DNA from: Oxalobacter sp.
Lineage (GTDB): Bacteria; Pseudomonadota; Gammaproteobacteria; Burkholderiales; Burkholderiaceae_D
Assembly: GCA_012512465.1 (NCBI GenBank)
Contig: JAAZED010000038.1
Location: forward strand, 1-25,453
Length of the DNA: 25,453 nt
Direction: 5' to 3'
Shown here piece by piece: positions 15,468-23,956 of this stretch (positions are counted from its first letter, which is position 1; each line of letters begins with the position of its first letter). A model generated the notes under the pieces. That model ran no database searches and was not told where the DNA came from. It was given only the letters and a program-made list of their open reading frames with translations. The translations under genes and the position numbers were made by a program.

Positions 15468-17288
15468 ATGAATAACATAATGTCATCGATCAAATGGAAT
15501 GAAAGCCTGAATCTGGGTCTGGGCGAAATTGATACGACGCACAGAAGACTGTTTGAGCTTGTCCACGAGCTGGCAAGAACAGAATCGGGAGAGTCAGGAC
15601 AGATTTTTGATGACTTGCGACGTTATGTACTGTATCACTACCAGCACGAAGAAGAATTGATGCAATCGCATCATATTGATCCAGAATACCAGAGAGCACA
15701 TCTGGTGTTCCACAGTTATTATATCAGTACGATTGATCAAATTGGAAGCCTTATTAACGAAGGCTTTATGGTTGAGCTCGACCGCATTCTGATTTTTCTG
15801 CTGAAATGGTTGAAATGGCATATTTCCAGCATGGATGTTCTGCTGGCAAAAAAGATTCATGAGCCGGATTCCGAGCGGGTGCAGCAGGAAATGGCGGTAT
15901 TGAGGGCAGGGGACTTCAGTGATGTGTATTATGAGCTGGGCCAGAAAATTCTGGAACTTTCCGAGCTCGCCCGGCGGTTGGACAATGAAACCTCTCGCCG
16001 CAAGCTCATTGAGCTGGATTTTGCGCTTTCCAATGCCCGCCTGCATGCCATGGTCAATTTTTCCCACAGTTGGGAGTACTGGGAAGAACCAAATGGAAAG
16101 ATCATTTATACCTCTCCCTCCTGCGAGCGGATCACCGGTTATGCCGCCGGGGAGTTTATTGAAAATCCGGAGCTCATCTACGAGATTATCCATCCGGAAG
16201 ACCGTCATATCATGGAGGCGCACCGCCTGGACAAAGAGATGCATGAGGATGGCGAACACGAGTTGCCATACCGTATTATCCGGCGGGATGGCACCGTCAA
16301 CCGTGTCGGCCACAGCTGCCATGCGGTTTACAGCAGTGCCGGCCGTTTTCTTGGTCGGCGGGGGAGCATTCGCGACAGAAATGAGCGGTATTTCCAGGAC
16401 GAGCAACAGCGTCTGGCTGAAACACTCTTTACCTCCGTTAATGAAGCGGTTCTGGTGACAGACCAGAAGGGGCGTATTCTTCGCGTCAATCCTTCCTTTA
16501 CCCGGATTACGGGCCGAAGTTTTGAGGAAGTGCATAATCAGGATGCGACCTGCCTGTTTGATGATGGTGACGTGCCCGGCCATATCCAGCAGACAGCCGA
16601 TCGGGTGGAAACAACCGGCTTCTGGCAGGGCGAGATTTTGGGACGGCACAAGGACGGTCATATTTACGATGGCTGGATTTCCATTTATTGCGTCAAGAAT
16701 ACCGAGGGTCAACTCGTAAACTATGTGCTGGTTTTTTCGGATATCAGCGAGCGCAAAAAGAACGAAGACCGGATCTACCGTCTGGCCCACTTTGACCTGC
16801 TGACCGGCTTGCCCAATCGTGCGCTGCTGCTGGATCGTCTCCAGCAGGGGTTGCTTAAGGCAAGGCGGGAAGCGGCGTTACTGGCGGTCATGTTTGTTGA
16901 TCTGGACAAGTTCAAGCTCGTCAATGACACGCTGGGCCATTATATTGGCGACTTGCTGCTCAAGGGGGTAGCTGAGCGGCTAAAAGCGTGTCTTCGCGAA
17001 TCGGACACCGCTGCACGCATTGGCGGTGATGAGTTCATTGTCCTGCTTCCGGCCGTCCAGTCAGAAGACGATGCCCGGCGGGTCGGGAATAACATGCTGG
17101 ATCGGATTCGCGAGGACTACCTGCTGGATGGCAACAGGGTAAATATTGGTGTCAGCATTGGTATTGCGCTTTTTCCCATGCATGGCAATACGCATGAAGA
17201 GTTGATGACGAATGCGGATGCCGCCATGTATCAGGCCAAGCATGGTGGCGGACCTTCCGTTATTTCATACGGCGAACTGCAGAAATAG
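15468..17288 (+). CDS. Diguanylate cyclase with N-terminal hemerythrin and two PAS domains
   Basis: Predicted cytoplasmic c-di-GMP synthase controlled by a di-iron oxygen- or NO-binding domain. Residues 1-130 are a bacteriohemerythrin with all seven ligands: His25, His57, Glu61, His78, His82, His118 and Asp123. A linker helix leads to PAS 1 (about 185-305, with YTSPSCERITGY and IIHPEDR) and PAS 2 (about 315-435, with NPSFTRITGRSFEEV, ending in SDISERKKNEDR). The GGDEF domain (about 436-600) has DLLTGLPNRALLLDRL, VDLDKFKLVNDTLGH and an intact RIGGDEFIVLLPA; RESD five residues before GGDEF is a canonical inhibitory I-site. No EAL domain and no membrane segment. An alternative ATG at 15480 would remove four residues; neither start has a strong ribosome site. 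Confidence 0.93.
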   Translation: MNNIMSSIKWNESLNLGLGEIDTTHRRLFELVHELARTESGESGQIFDDLRRYVLYHYQHEEELMQSHHIDPEYQRAHLVFHSYYISTIDQIGSLINEGFMVELDRILIFLLKWLKWHISSMDVLLAKKIHEPDSERVQQEMAVLRAGDFSDVYYELGQKILELSELARRLDNETSRRKLIELDFALSNARLHAMVNFSHSWEYWEEPNGKIIYTSPSCERITGYAAGEFIENPELIYEIIHPEDRHIMEAHRLDKEMHEDGEHELPYRIIRRDGTVNRVGHSCHAVYSSAGRFLGRRGSIRDRNERYFQDEQQRLAETLFTSVNEAVLVTDQKGRILRVNPSFTRITGRSFEEVHNQDATCLFDDGDVPGHIQQTADRVETTGFWQGEILGRHKDGHIYDGWISIYCVKNTEGQLVNYVLVFSDISERKKNEDRIYRLAHFDLLTGLPNRALLLDRLQQGLLKARREAALLAVMFVDLDKFKLVNDTLGHYIGDLLLKGVAERLKACLRESDTAARIGGDEFIVLLPAVQSEDDARRVGNNMLDRIREDYLLDGNRVNIGVSIGIALFPMHGNTHEELMTNADAAMYQAKHGGGPSVISYGELQK

Positions 17289-17321
17289 CGACACTTTCCT
17301 GTCAAACGGTTTTCCGGGAGA

Positions 17322-18026
17322 CTATTTCTTTTTCGCCGTGTTTTTCTGGCTTTCCTGCCGCTCTTTCAAAATGCGCGCTACCAGATTGTCCATCACCTTC
17401 ATGGTCATGACCTGGGCTTCTTCTTCCGTACCTGAAAAATTATTGCCTTCGCTGACAATGGCAAGAGAGGTCACATATCTGCCGTCGATCACAATAGTCG
17501 GAACACCCTCGATCTGGTAGGCCGATTGCATCTGAACAGCACCATCACACAAGGACTGTACGGTAAAAGAGCGGTACATTTCCAGGAACTTGTTCCGGTC
17601 AATACCGTTTTTCTGCACATAATCCGCTATCTGCGTTTCATTCCTGAGCCGGGTCCGCTTTACCTGGACGGCATCAAAAATTTTATGGTGCAGCGAGTTG
17701 GTCATCTTGCCCATGGCTGACAGGGTATAAAACAGCCGCTGCTGCAGGGCCATATTGTCGTTGAAGTTGATATGGACCCGTTTGAATGTCACATCGCGAT
17801 TGTGTTTTTCCATCCACTTGACGAGTGCCGCATCAAATAAATAACAATGCGAACAGAAGTAGCCGAAAAATTCGATGACTTCCACTTTTTTTCCGGTTTC
17901 AGCCGGCAGCGGCTTTTCCAGTGTCAGGTAATCCACGCCATTTCTGGGCGCATCGGGAGAGGACACTGCCATACAGGTGACAATACTGAGTCCGATAGCG
18001 AGAAAAAGGCGGTGAATTTTTTTCAT
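17322..18026 (-). CDS. dsbA: Thiol:disulfide interchange protein DsbA family
   Basis: Periplasmic oxidase that introduces disulfide bonds. A signal peptide (MKKIHRLFLAIGLSIVTCMAVSS) precedes a thioredoxin fold with the active site FGYFCSHC (Cys58 and Cys61) and the cis-proline loop EGVPTIVIDGRY. The dipeptide Ser-His differs from the Pro-His of E. coli DsbA; CSHC is usual in Burkholderiales DsbA. The tail after the fold is unusually rich in lysine and glutamine (QESQKNTAKKK). AGGGAA lies 7 bases before the ATG. It begins 17 bases after the SPOR gene, which itself follows argS, so the three form one transcription unit. Confidence 0.92.
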   Translation of the reverse strand: MKKIHRLFLAIGLSIVTCMAVSSPDAPRNGVDYLTLEKPLPAETGKKVEVIEFFGYFCSHCYLFDAALVKWMEKHNRDVTFKRVHINFNDNMALQQRLFYTLSAMGKMTNSLHHKIFDAVQVKRTRLRNETQIADYVQKNGIDRNKFLEMYRSFTVQSLCDGAVQMQSAYQIEGVPTIVIDGRYVTSLAIVSEGNNFSGTEEEAQVMTMKVMDNLVARILKERQESQKNTAKKK

Positions 18027-18043
18027 GATGGCTTCCCTGTTTG

Positions 18044-18592
18044 TTACTGGGCGCGGGAGGTGGTAAATTCAATCCCGTTTTCGCGGAGTTTGTCCTGTGT
18101 CGCGGTCAGCGCGCTCTGGGTATATGGCCCGAGATGAACCCGGTACAGGCTGCCATTTTGGGACTTGACTTCCTTTATCCGGGCTTCAATGCCGATGAGA
18201 GCCAGCTTGGCCCGCATGTTTTCTGCATCATTTTTTTCACGATAAGCACCGGCCTGGAGATAGGCGGTCGGCTTTTCACTTTCTGTAGCACTCTTTGCGG
18301 CATCCGCCTGGGCCTCTGCCTCGGCAGAGGCGTTCTTGTAAGCTTCCTTTGCGGCGTCACGGTTGCCGTACATCGGCTGGTTCGGGTCCGAGAAAGGGGT
18401 AGGCGCTTCAGAGAGTGATTTACCCTGTTTACTGAGCTTGCTGTTAAACGGCATGGGCGATCGCGTGATAATCATGGCAATGATGATTGCGATGACCAGT
18501 CCGGCGATCAGTCCGCCAATGAAACCCAGCACGGTATTGTTTTTCCAGAGGATATCGTATTGGAATTTTTTCTGAGGTTGTTTGCGAGCCAT
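18044..18592 (-). CDS. SPOR-domain membrane protein (FtsN-like)
   Basis: Bitopic inner-membrane protein of 182 residues. A short basic cytoplasmic start (MARKQPQKKF) precedes one membrane segment (residues about 19-43, VLGFIGGLIAGLVIAIIIAMII), an Ala/Glu/Lys-rich linker, and a C-terminal SPOR domain (about 108-182, YLQAGAYREKNDAENMRAKL ... YRVHLGPY). SPOR domains bind denuded septal peptidoglycan, so a role in cell division is likely. Position directly after argS (5-base gap) and before dsbA is typical for Burkholderiales. It lacks the conserved N-terminal motifs needed to call it FtsN itself. Confidence 0.9.
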   Translation of the reverse strand: MARKQPQKKFQYDILWKNNTVLGFIGGLIAGLVIAIIIAMIITRSPMPFNSKLSKQGKSLSEAPTPFSDPNQPMYGNRDAAKEAYKNASAEAEAQADAAKSATESEKPTAYLQAGAYREKNDAENMRAKLALIGIEARIKEVKSQNGSLYRVHLGPYTQSALTATQDKLRENGIEFTTSRAQ

Positions 18593-18597
18593 TTTCG

Positions 18598-20307
18598 TTA
18601 CATTTTGTTGGGGGCAGAGACACCTAAAAGTGCCAGCCCGTTTCTCAATACCTGTCTTGTTGCGTCCAGAAGTGCCAGCCTGGCCATTCTGAGAGATTCA
18701 TCATCAACCAGGAAGCGTTCTGCATTGTAATAGCCATGCAGTGTCCCTGCCAGATCGCGCAGGTAAAAAGCGATCTGGTGTGGCCCCAGTTCATGCAGGG
18801 CATGCGTCAATGCATCGGGGTAATCCGCCAGCCTGCCTAAAAGGGTATATTCATACGGTGATGTCAGAACAGACAGGTCTGCCTTTTCCAGTTGGGATTC
18901 ATCGCCACCCCATTGTTCAAATACCGAACAGATACGCGCATGCGCATATTGTATGTAATATACGGGATTTTCATCTGATTGCTCGAGCGCCAGATCCACA
19001 TCAAAAACAAATTCGGTATCCGCTTTTCTGGAGATCAGGAAGAAACGCACCGCATCCCTGCCGCGGGTGATATCACTATTGCCGGACCACTCAATGAGAT
19101 CCCGGACGGTAACATAAGAACCTGCCCGTTTCGAGATTTTCACTTCCGCGCCGTCTTTCATGACGGTGACCATCTTGTGGAGCACATAGTCCGGGTAATT
19201 TGCCGGGATTCCCATATTGACTGCCTGCAGTCCGGCTCTTACCCGTGCGATGGTGCCATGGTGGTCACTGCCCTGCACGTTAATGACGGTGTCAAATCCG
19301 CGCTGCCACTTATTGATATGGTAAGCGACGTCTGGAACATAGTAGGTGTAGCCGCCATCCGACTTTCTCATGACACGGTCCTTGTCGTCCCCGTAATCGG
19401 TCGTTTTCAGCCAGAGTGCTCCACCATCCTCAAAGGTTTTTCCTGCTCTGGCGAGGGTGCTCACCGTGTCATCCACTTTGCCATCGGTATAAAGGGAGGA
19501 TTCAAGATAGTAGTTATCGAAATGAATGCCAAAGGCATTGAGATCGTTATCCTGCTCATTTCTCAGGTAAGTGACGGCAAATTGCCGGATGCCATTGATA
19601 TCATCCGGATTGCCGCTGGCAATGACCGCTGGGCAGTCTCGTGCCGTGATGGTTTTTTTTGCCAGAAAGTCAGCCGCAATATCCGCAATATAGTCACCGT
19701 TATAGGCATCTTCAGGCCAGCCGGTATCGCCCGGTTTCAAGCCGCGTGCCCGTGCCTGGACGGATCGCGCAAGATTTTCAATCTGGACACCGGCGTCGTT
19801 GTAGTAAAACTCGCGGGTTACTTCATATCCCTGCGAAGCAAAGAGTGCTGACAGGGCATCGCCGAGTGCCCCCTGCCGGCCATGCCCGACATGCAGCGGG
19901 CCGGTTGGATTGGCTGAGACAAATTCAACCATGACCTTTTTGCCATCACCTTCATGTCCGCGGCCATAGTTTTCTTTTTGCTGCATGATGACCTTGACGA
20001 CAGCCTGTTTGGCGGCAGGGGTTATCCGGAGATTGATAAATCCAGGCCCCGCCACATCGGCGGATTCGATCAGGTCTTCACGACCAGGCTGGGCCAGTAT
20101 GCCGCTGACGATTTCGGCAGCCAGATCCCGCGGATTTTTCTTCAGTGGCCTGGCAAGCTGCATGGCAATATTACAGGCGACATCACCATGAGACGGGTCG
20201 CGGGGGCGTTCAAGCGATAGGGATGGACGTGTGTCCAGACCGCTTAACAACGGTGCCAGGGCATTTTCAAGCAGATGAATGATTTGCTGTTTTTGTTGTT
20301 CTAGCAT
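18598..20307 (-). CDS. argS: Arginyl-tRNA synthetase
   Basis: Class I aminoacyl-tRNA synthetase that charges tRNA-Arg. The start [17 protein letters not shown] and [17 protein letters not shown] belong to the N-terminal Add-1 domain; the HIGH-like motif is HVGHGR in [14 protein letters not shown]; the KMSKS-like region is [15 protein letters not shown], a usual arginyl variant; and the C-terminal DALR domain begins near [11 protein letters not shown] use the ATG at 20307 (569 residues); an in-frame GTG at 20319 is possible, and neither has a good ribosome site. First gene of the argS-SPOR-dsbA unit. An ATTATA/TATAAT element on this strand at 20373-20378 could be its -10, without a convincing -35. 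Confidence 0.95.
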   Translation of the reverse strand: MLEQQKQQIIHLLENALAPLLSGLDTRPSLSLERPRDPSHGDVACNIAMQLARPLKKNPRDLAAEIVSGILAQPGREDLIESADVAGPGFINLRITPAAKQAVVKVIMQQKENYGRGHEGDGKKVMVEFVSANPTGPLHVGHGRQGALGDALSALFASQGYEVTREFYYNDAGVQIENLARSVQARARGLKPGDTGWPEDAYNGDYIADIAADFLAKKTITARDCPAVIASGNPDDINGIRQFAVTYLRNEQDNDLNAFGIHFDNYYLESSLYTDGKVDDTVSTLARAGKTFEDGGALWLKTTDYGDDKDRVMRKSDGGYTYYVPDVAYHINKWQRGFDTVINVQGSDHHGTIARVRAGLQAVNMGIPANYPDYVLHKMVTVMKDGAEVKISKRAGSYVTVRDLIEWSGNSDITRGRDAVRFFLISRKADTEFVFDVDLALEQSDENPVYYIQYAHARICSVFEQWGGDESQLEKADLSVLTSPYEYTLLGRLADYPDALTHALHELGPHQIAFYLRDLAGTLHGYYNAERFLVDDESLRMARLALLDATRQVLRNGLALLGVSAPNKM

Positions 20308-20468
20308 GGAAATAAACACAGAGGAAGGTCTGTGCGAAACGACAATAATGTTAAGTGGGAGTAAAGCCGATAATTATAATCCCCCTTTATCAATAAGGTC
20401 TCGTTTTATAAGGGAAAAAGTAAAAATTAATCGGTTTTTCCTTTCTCGTTCGTCCGGGAAGGCGCTGT

Positions 20469-20502
20469 AAAAAAAGGCCTTTCCTTTCAGGCAGGCCCTT
20501 TT
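20469..20502 (-). terminator. Rho-independent terminator of the Spy-like gene
   Basis: On the minus strand, AAAAGGGCCT and AGGCCTTTTT form a stem with one mismatch around a 12-base loop, followed directly by a T-run. It lies 19 bases after the stop at 20521. Confidence 0.8.
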
Positions 20503-20520
20503 GTTCAAAAGCATTCGAGA

Positions 20521-21021
20521 TTATTTGTTTGCCGGTCTGGACTTTTTCTGGGTACGATCCCTTGCTTTTTCACGCCACTTTTTCGGTGACGTTTCCGCAT
20601 CAAACACTTTTTGCTGTTCTGGTGTCAGAGTGGCATAGAAGGTTTTCAGGGAAGCCAGTTGCGCTTCCATTTTTGCCTGACGTTCTTTCATGAACTCCAG
20701 CCCTTTTTCCATGCGCTGGGGCGCTGTCATGCTGTCAAAGTCAATCGCTGTCCGTTTGGGTGGCGTCAGGGTTTTTGCGGTGGCATCCGTATAGGTCTTC
20801 CATGCGCCTTCCTGGCTGGCGGAGAGCTTGAGCTTGTCGTGCAATTCGGCCTGTTTTTTTTCCATGAATGCTTTCCAGCGTTCTTCCTGGCGGCCATCCT
20901 CACCATACCCCGGGCCTGTTTCCATGTCCGGTCCGGCAGCAAAGGCGGTAGCGGCAAATCCGGCCGTGCCCATACAAATGGCAGCAGCAATTGTCATCAG
21001 CGATTTGTTCCATTTTTTCAT
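20521..21021 (-). CDS. Spy/CpxP-like LTXXQ-motif periplasmic protein
   Basis: Predicted exported protein of 166 residues. The signal peptide (MKKWNKSLMTIAAAICMGTAGFAATAFA) should be cut near AFA-AG. The mature protein is a charged, helix-rich chain with one clear LTPEQQ (LTXXQ) motif near residue 134 and a related helix pair around KLSASQEGAWKTY, as in the Spy/CpxP family of periplasmic chaperones and stress sensors. The C-terminus is very basic (EKARDRTQKKSRPANK). GGAAA precedes the ATG with good spacing. It is a single-gene unit ending in a clear terminator. Chaperone function is inferred from the family; metal binding is not evident. Confidence 0.8.
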   Translation of the reverse strand: MKKWNKSLMTIAAAICMGTAGFAATAFAAGPDMETGPGYGEDGRQEERWKAFMEKKQAELHDKLKLSASQEGAWKTYTDATAKTLTPPKRTAIDFDSMTAPQRMEKGLEFMKERQAKMEAQLASLKTFYATLTPEQQKVFDAETSPKKWREKARDRTQKKSRPANK

Positions 21022-21202
21022 GGCATTTCCTTTCTGTAAGCTTTAAAAGAGAGCACGTCCAGTATAAAAACAGAAATTGGCACAATGATAGCGATTACTT
21101 CAAAGGGAATGTAACAATTTGTGTGTGTCTGAGCCGGATCAAACCGGTTGTGTCGAGAGAAAAACGCGAAAAGCAAAAAAACATTTTGTTGCAAATGGCT
21201 AG

Positions 21203-21424
21203 ATGTTTAGTCCCAGTACGATAGGTACATATACAACTGGGACGAAGAAAGCAATCGGATGGCTGAAGGGAAACAGGCACCCTTATATGGGAGAGTGGGC
21301 TAAGGCAGATGAAAACACGGCCATTGCCATATGGAGTATTGATGGATACCGCCAGGCAATGGAATATGACCTCAGAGAATTCAATCGATGCAAGGAAGTG
21401 CGAGGCAGGTGGGTAATATATTGA
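21203..21424 (+). CDS. Small hypothetical protein, doubtful
   Basis: A 73-residue ORF containing MGEWAKADENTAIAIWSIDG and YDLREFNRCKEVRGRW, which read like normal soluble protein, but there is no ribosome site at 21203 and no family is recognised. A later ATG at 21287 is possible. A terminator in the same direction lies 150 bases downstream. It may be a gene remnant. Confidence 0.3.
   Translation: MFSPSTIGTYTTGTKKAIGWLKGNRHPYMGEWAKADENTAIAIWSIDGYRQAMEYDLREFNRCKEVRGRWVIY
21210..21243. repeat. 8-bp inverted repeat
   Basis: GTCCCAGT at 21210-21217 is the exact reverse complement of ACTGGGAC at 21236-21243, with an 18-base centre. It overlaps the start of the doubtful small ORF. It could be an operator or a structured RNA element; no T-run follows. 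Confidence 0.5.
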
Positions 21425-21570
21425 ATACCGCTCCTTATTGAGGATAAAACGGTAAAATCCAGCTTGTGCCCGACTTTCTGAAACCTGCGCCAGCAAACGC
21501 TTTTAGAACGACGAAACAAAGATTCGGGCAAACAGTCTGAGCCCCCTTGACAGTACGGTATAACAGAGAC

Positions 21571-21595
21571 AGCACAGCGCCGCTGTGCTTTTTAC
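21571..21595 (+). terminator. Rho-independent terminator
   Basis: AGCACAGC and GCTGTGCT form a perfect 8-bp stem with a GCC loop, followed by TTTTTACTTTT. It reads in the plus direction and ends whatever is transcribed between about 21.05 and 21.57 kb, supporting some transcript there. Confidence 0.8.
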
Positions 21596-21655
21596 TTTTG
21601 TAAGAGAAGGCCGTCATGCCTCATCTTATCAACCGGAACTGGAAAGGAATTAAGA

Positions 21656-22423
21656 ATGACAGCAGGTATTACATGGGGACATCAGGAAGATGACGATTAT
21701 CTGGGCGACTCCGCCAAGATAGCCGCTTTCGATATGCCCAACCTCTGGGACCCGGATAATGACCCACACCCCAACACGAAAGTCATGAACACTCTTATGG
21801 ATTTCGGGAAGAGATACATCAACAGCGATCCGACTGGTGGTACCGGCTTTACGCCGACAGTCTTAAAACCGGCACAACATGATTCGGGCACCTACGCACC
21901 CCCATCACAGCAAACCAACAATCAGGGTTTGCTTGCCAATACGGAAAAACCGGCAATATCACCTTCACCGGCAATAAAGTACGCCAGCGTGAAGGTGCCA
22001 GATATGAGCAAACCCACAGTCACACCGTATTCGTCTGCCAGCAGCACGTCACCATTCAGCGCCAACCTGACAAAAACACTTGGTTCGATAGACGAAGCTG
22101 ACACAATGGCAGGAAGTGCAACGGGGGATTTACTTGGTGCGATTGGCGGGCAATATCTCAAGCGCGGAAACCATGATGTATTTGAGATGCCCAACCGGGC
22201 TGAAGCGACTTTTACCGGTGATCTCCTGGGGATGACAGCAAAAGCAACCGGCAGGGCAATCATCAACTCAGGTGGTGATGTTGCACAGCATGACAGTCAG
22301 ACGGATTACAACCTGCATCACAGCCAGAACCCCGAAGCTTATCGGCAACAGGTGAGCAAAACACTGAATGACGCTGGAGATGCATGGATGCCATACGACC
22401 GCCAAAGTTGCACTCGGCATTAA
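21656..22423 (+). CDS. Orphan protein, N-terminal part (probable frameshift)
   Basis: 255 residues, no family recognised. The ribosome site AAAGGA lies 7 bases before the ATG, so translation is likely. The N-terminal 50 residues are acidic; residues about 60-145 are low complexity, rich in Ser, Thr, Pro and Ala (PSQQTNNQG, VPDMSKPTVTPYSSASSTS); a Gly/Ala-rich stretch follows (GSATGDLLGAIGGQYL, GDLLGMTAKATGRAI). No signal peptide and no membrane segment. The last residues (QSCTRH) look out of frame, and the adjacent frame continues into the next ORF with protein-like sequence, so the two are probably one gene of about 430 residues broken by one base near 22398-22402. Composition resembles phage or effector proteins, but this is only an impression. 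Confidence 0.6.
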   Translation: MTAGITWGHQEDDDYLGDSAKIAAFDMPNLWDPDNDPHPNTKVMNTLMDFGKRYINSDPTGGTGFTPTVLKPAQHDSGTYAPPSQQTNNQGLLANTEKPAISPSPAIKYASVKVPDMSKPTVTPYSSASSTSPFSANLTKTLGSIDEADTMAGSATGDLLGAIGGQYLKRGNHDVFEMPNRAEATFTGDLLGMTAKATGRAIINSGGDVAQHDSQTDYNLHHSQNPEAYRQQVSKTLNDAGDAWMPYDRQSCTRH

Positions 22424-22955
22424 TGGACTATTAACTGATGCCGAAGCAAAAATGCCGACAGCAGTTGAGGTGGCGCATGAAGTCAGGCGTAATCGCTGGG
22501 AGCGAGAAAATGCTATTGGCGATATGATGACACGCCGGGATATTCGTACCGATACACCAGAAAACCAAGCCAGTGACACAGAAGCCTATCTTTCCCAGAC
22601 ACTGATCGGAACGCACTGGGTCAATCTTGCCAAGGTCTATGCCTATCGGGGAAAGCCATTCATGATGTCCAATGCCGTGGATATGCTGGACAAATCGTTT
22701 GATACCTGGGCAGACAACATCATTGAAAAAGGCGACCATAGTTATTTGAATGCCCTCATGAAAACCATCCGTGAAGATCATCCAACGACTGATGATGTGT
22801 TGATTAACCTGATCGCCAAATTCATGGGAGGAAATAATGGCGATGCTGTCCTGTTCCTGTGGGATAGCATGAAAGAGGCTGACAGGCACGAAATGATGAA
22901 ACAGGTCAAGGAACGCCAGAAAACCAAACTGGGAATCGAAAGCGAAAAGAAATAG
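22368..22955 (+). CDS. Orphan protein, C-terminal part (probable frameshift)
   Basis: 195 residues in the frame one base ahead of the upstream ORF, overlapping it by 56 bases. From about residue 12 (AKVALGINGLLTDAEAKMPTAVEV) it is a helical, charged protein ending ERQKTKLGIESEKK. The first residues (MTLEMHGCHTT) look like read-through of the wrong frame, and no ribosome site precedes the ATG at 22368. No family is recognised. A terminator 38 bases after the stop closes the unit. If the upstream ORF was once continuous with it, the junction would read MPYD-AKVALGING. Confidence 0.55.
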   Translation: MTLEMHGCHTTAKVALGINGLLTDAEAKMPTAVEVAHEVRRNRWERENAIGDMMTRRDIRTDTPENQASDTEAYLSQTLIGTHWVNLAKVYAYRGKPFMMSNAVDMLDKSFDTWADNIIEKGDHSYLNALMKTIREDHPTTDDVLINLIAKFMGGNNGDAVLFLWDSMKEADRHEMMKQVKERQKTKLGIESEKK

Positions 22956-22992
22956 CTTTGCTGCCATGACATGATTTTTGGGTAGTCTCGGA

Positions 22993-23019
22993 GAAATCCG
23001 TCACGGGTTTCCTTTTTTT
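22993..23019 (+). terminator. Rho-independent terminator after the orphan gene
   Basis: GAAATCCG and CGGGTTTC form an 8-bp stem (one G-T pair) with a TCA loop, followed by CTTTTTTT. It lies 38 bases after the stop at 22955. Confidence 0.75.
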
Positions 23020-23101
23020 CTGTGTTTCCAGATGTCTCAAGACAAGCAGGGAACGGTCCGCTATTATGTCAGGGTCATCAACTATCAGTCGAGGATTTGT
23101 C

Positions 23102-23956
23102 GTGACCATTCTCAAACATGTATTTGTCTCCATACTCCTGACTACCGTCTTTGCCATTGCGTTCCTTCCGGCACATGCTGGCGACACGGAAGATGCTATC
23201 AAACTGCTGAAAGCCAAACAGCCAGAAAAAGCATTTCAATTCTTCAAAAAAGCGGCAGAAGCAGACGATGCAGAAGCGCAAGCCTATCTTGGGGGGATGT
23301 ATCTGGAAGGGACAGGAACCCAAAAAAACCTGAGAATGGCAGCACTCTGGATGAAAAAAGCGGCAGATCAGGGAAATGTCACAGCAGCGCATGACATGGG
23401 CCATTTCTATGAAGAAGGCATCGGTGTATCAAAAAACCTTGAAAAAGCTGCTGTGTACTACAAAAAATCCGCTGAACTCGGTGATAAGGATGCGCAGAAC
23501 AAAATGGGGGAATACTACCTTGAGGGTAAAGGCGGCTTAACAAAAAATGAAATCGAATCTTTCAAGTGGTACATGAAATCAGCAAAGCAGGGCCATCCCG
23601 TATCAGAATACAGTGTCGGCAGGGCTTATGATCTCGGTGAAGGCGTCAAACAGGACAAAAAAGAAGCGGAAAAATGGTATACAGCTGCTTCCAAGCAAGG
23701 CCATGCAGCATCCATGAACAATCTGGCATATCTTTACCTAAATGGTGACGGTGTGAAAAAGGATATTGAAAAAGGGCTTTCACTAACACGAACTGCTGCG
23801 GAGAAAGGTCAGGTTGATTCACAGTATGCCCTTGGTACCTATTATGCAGAAGGCCGGTTTGTGAAGAAAGATGTAGGGGAAGCCAAAAAATGGTTTGGGA
23901 AAGCTGCGGCACAAGGTGACGAGGAAGCAGAGAAGGAACTCATGAAGTTGAAGTAA
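23102..23956 (+). CDS. Exported Sel1-repeat (SLR) protein
   Basis: 284 residues with a signal peptide (VTILKHVFVSILLTTVFAIAFLPAHA, cut before GD). The rest consists of about six Sel1-like repeats of 36 residues, each with the pattern A-x-LG-x-x-Y-x-x-G-x-G-V-x-K-D-x-x-x-A-x-x-W-x-x-x-A-A-x-x-G, for instance AYLGGMYLEGTGTQKNLRMAALWMKKAADQG. Such proteins are helical scaffolds for protein-protein contacts, often in the periplasm. I use the GTG at 23102 because GAGGA lies 6 bases upstream and it gives a standard signal peptide; the ATG at 23066 would add 12 residues before it. The IS481 element begins about 7 bases after the stop. Confidence 0.88.
   Translation: MTILKHVFVSILLTTVFAIAFLPAHAGDTEDAIKLLKAKQPEKAFQFFKKAAEADDAEAQAYLGGMYLEGTGTQKNLRMAALWMKKAADQGNVTAAHDMGHFYEEGIGVSKNLEKAAVYYKKSAELGDKDAQNKMGEYYLEGKGGLTKNEIESFKWYMKSAKQGHPVSEYSVGRAYDLGEGVKQDKKEAEKWYTAASKQGHAASMNNLAYLYLNGDGVKKDIEKGLSLTRTAAEKGQVDSQYALGTYYAEGRFVKKDVGEAKKWFGKAAAQGDEEAEKELMKLK

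Larger units (their letters stand above)
21022..21655. other. Accessory gap of about 630 bases with little coding content
   Basis: Between the Spy-like gene and the orphan gene at 21656. It holds one weak small ORF (21203-21424), an 8-bp inverted repeat (21210-21243) and a strong plus-strand terminator (21571-21595). No tRNA, rRNA or transposase gene was recognised. It is the boundary where conserved gene order gives way to accessory genes. Confidence 0.6.

Noticed and set aside
15594..16790. 398-codon open frame on the minus strand opposite the hemerythrin-GGDEF gene
   Set aside because: It lies wholly within a gene with complete, well-conserved domains; its translation shows no domain and no ribosome site.
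17322..18026. Reading DsbA as a lipoprotein because of Cys18 in its signal peptide
   Set aside because: The residues before the cysteine (IVTC) do not fit a lipobox; Thr at -1 is not accepted.
18979..19851. 290-codon plus-strand frame inside argS
   Set aside because: Antisense to the catalytic core of argS; composition is that of a shadow frame.
21547..21564. TTGACA followed by TATAAC as a promoter
   Set aside because: The hexamers are only 6 bases apart, and a terminator hairpin begins directly downstream.
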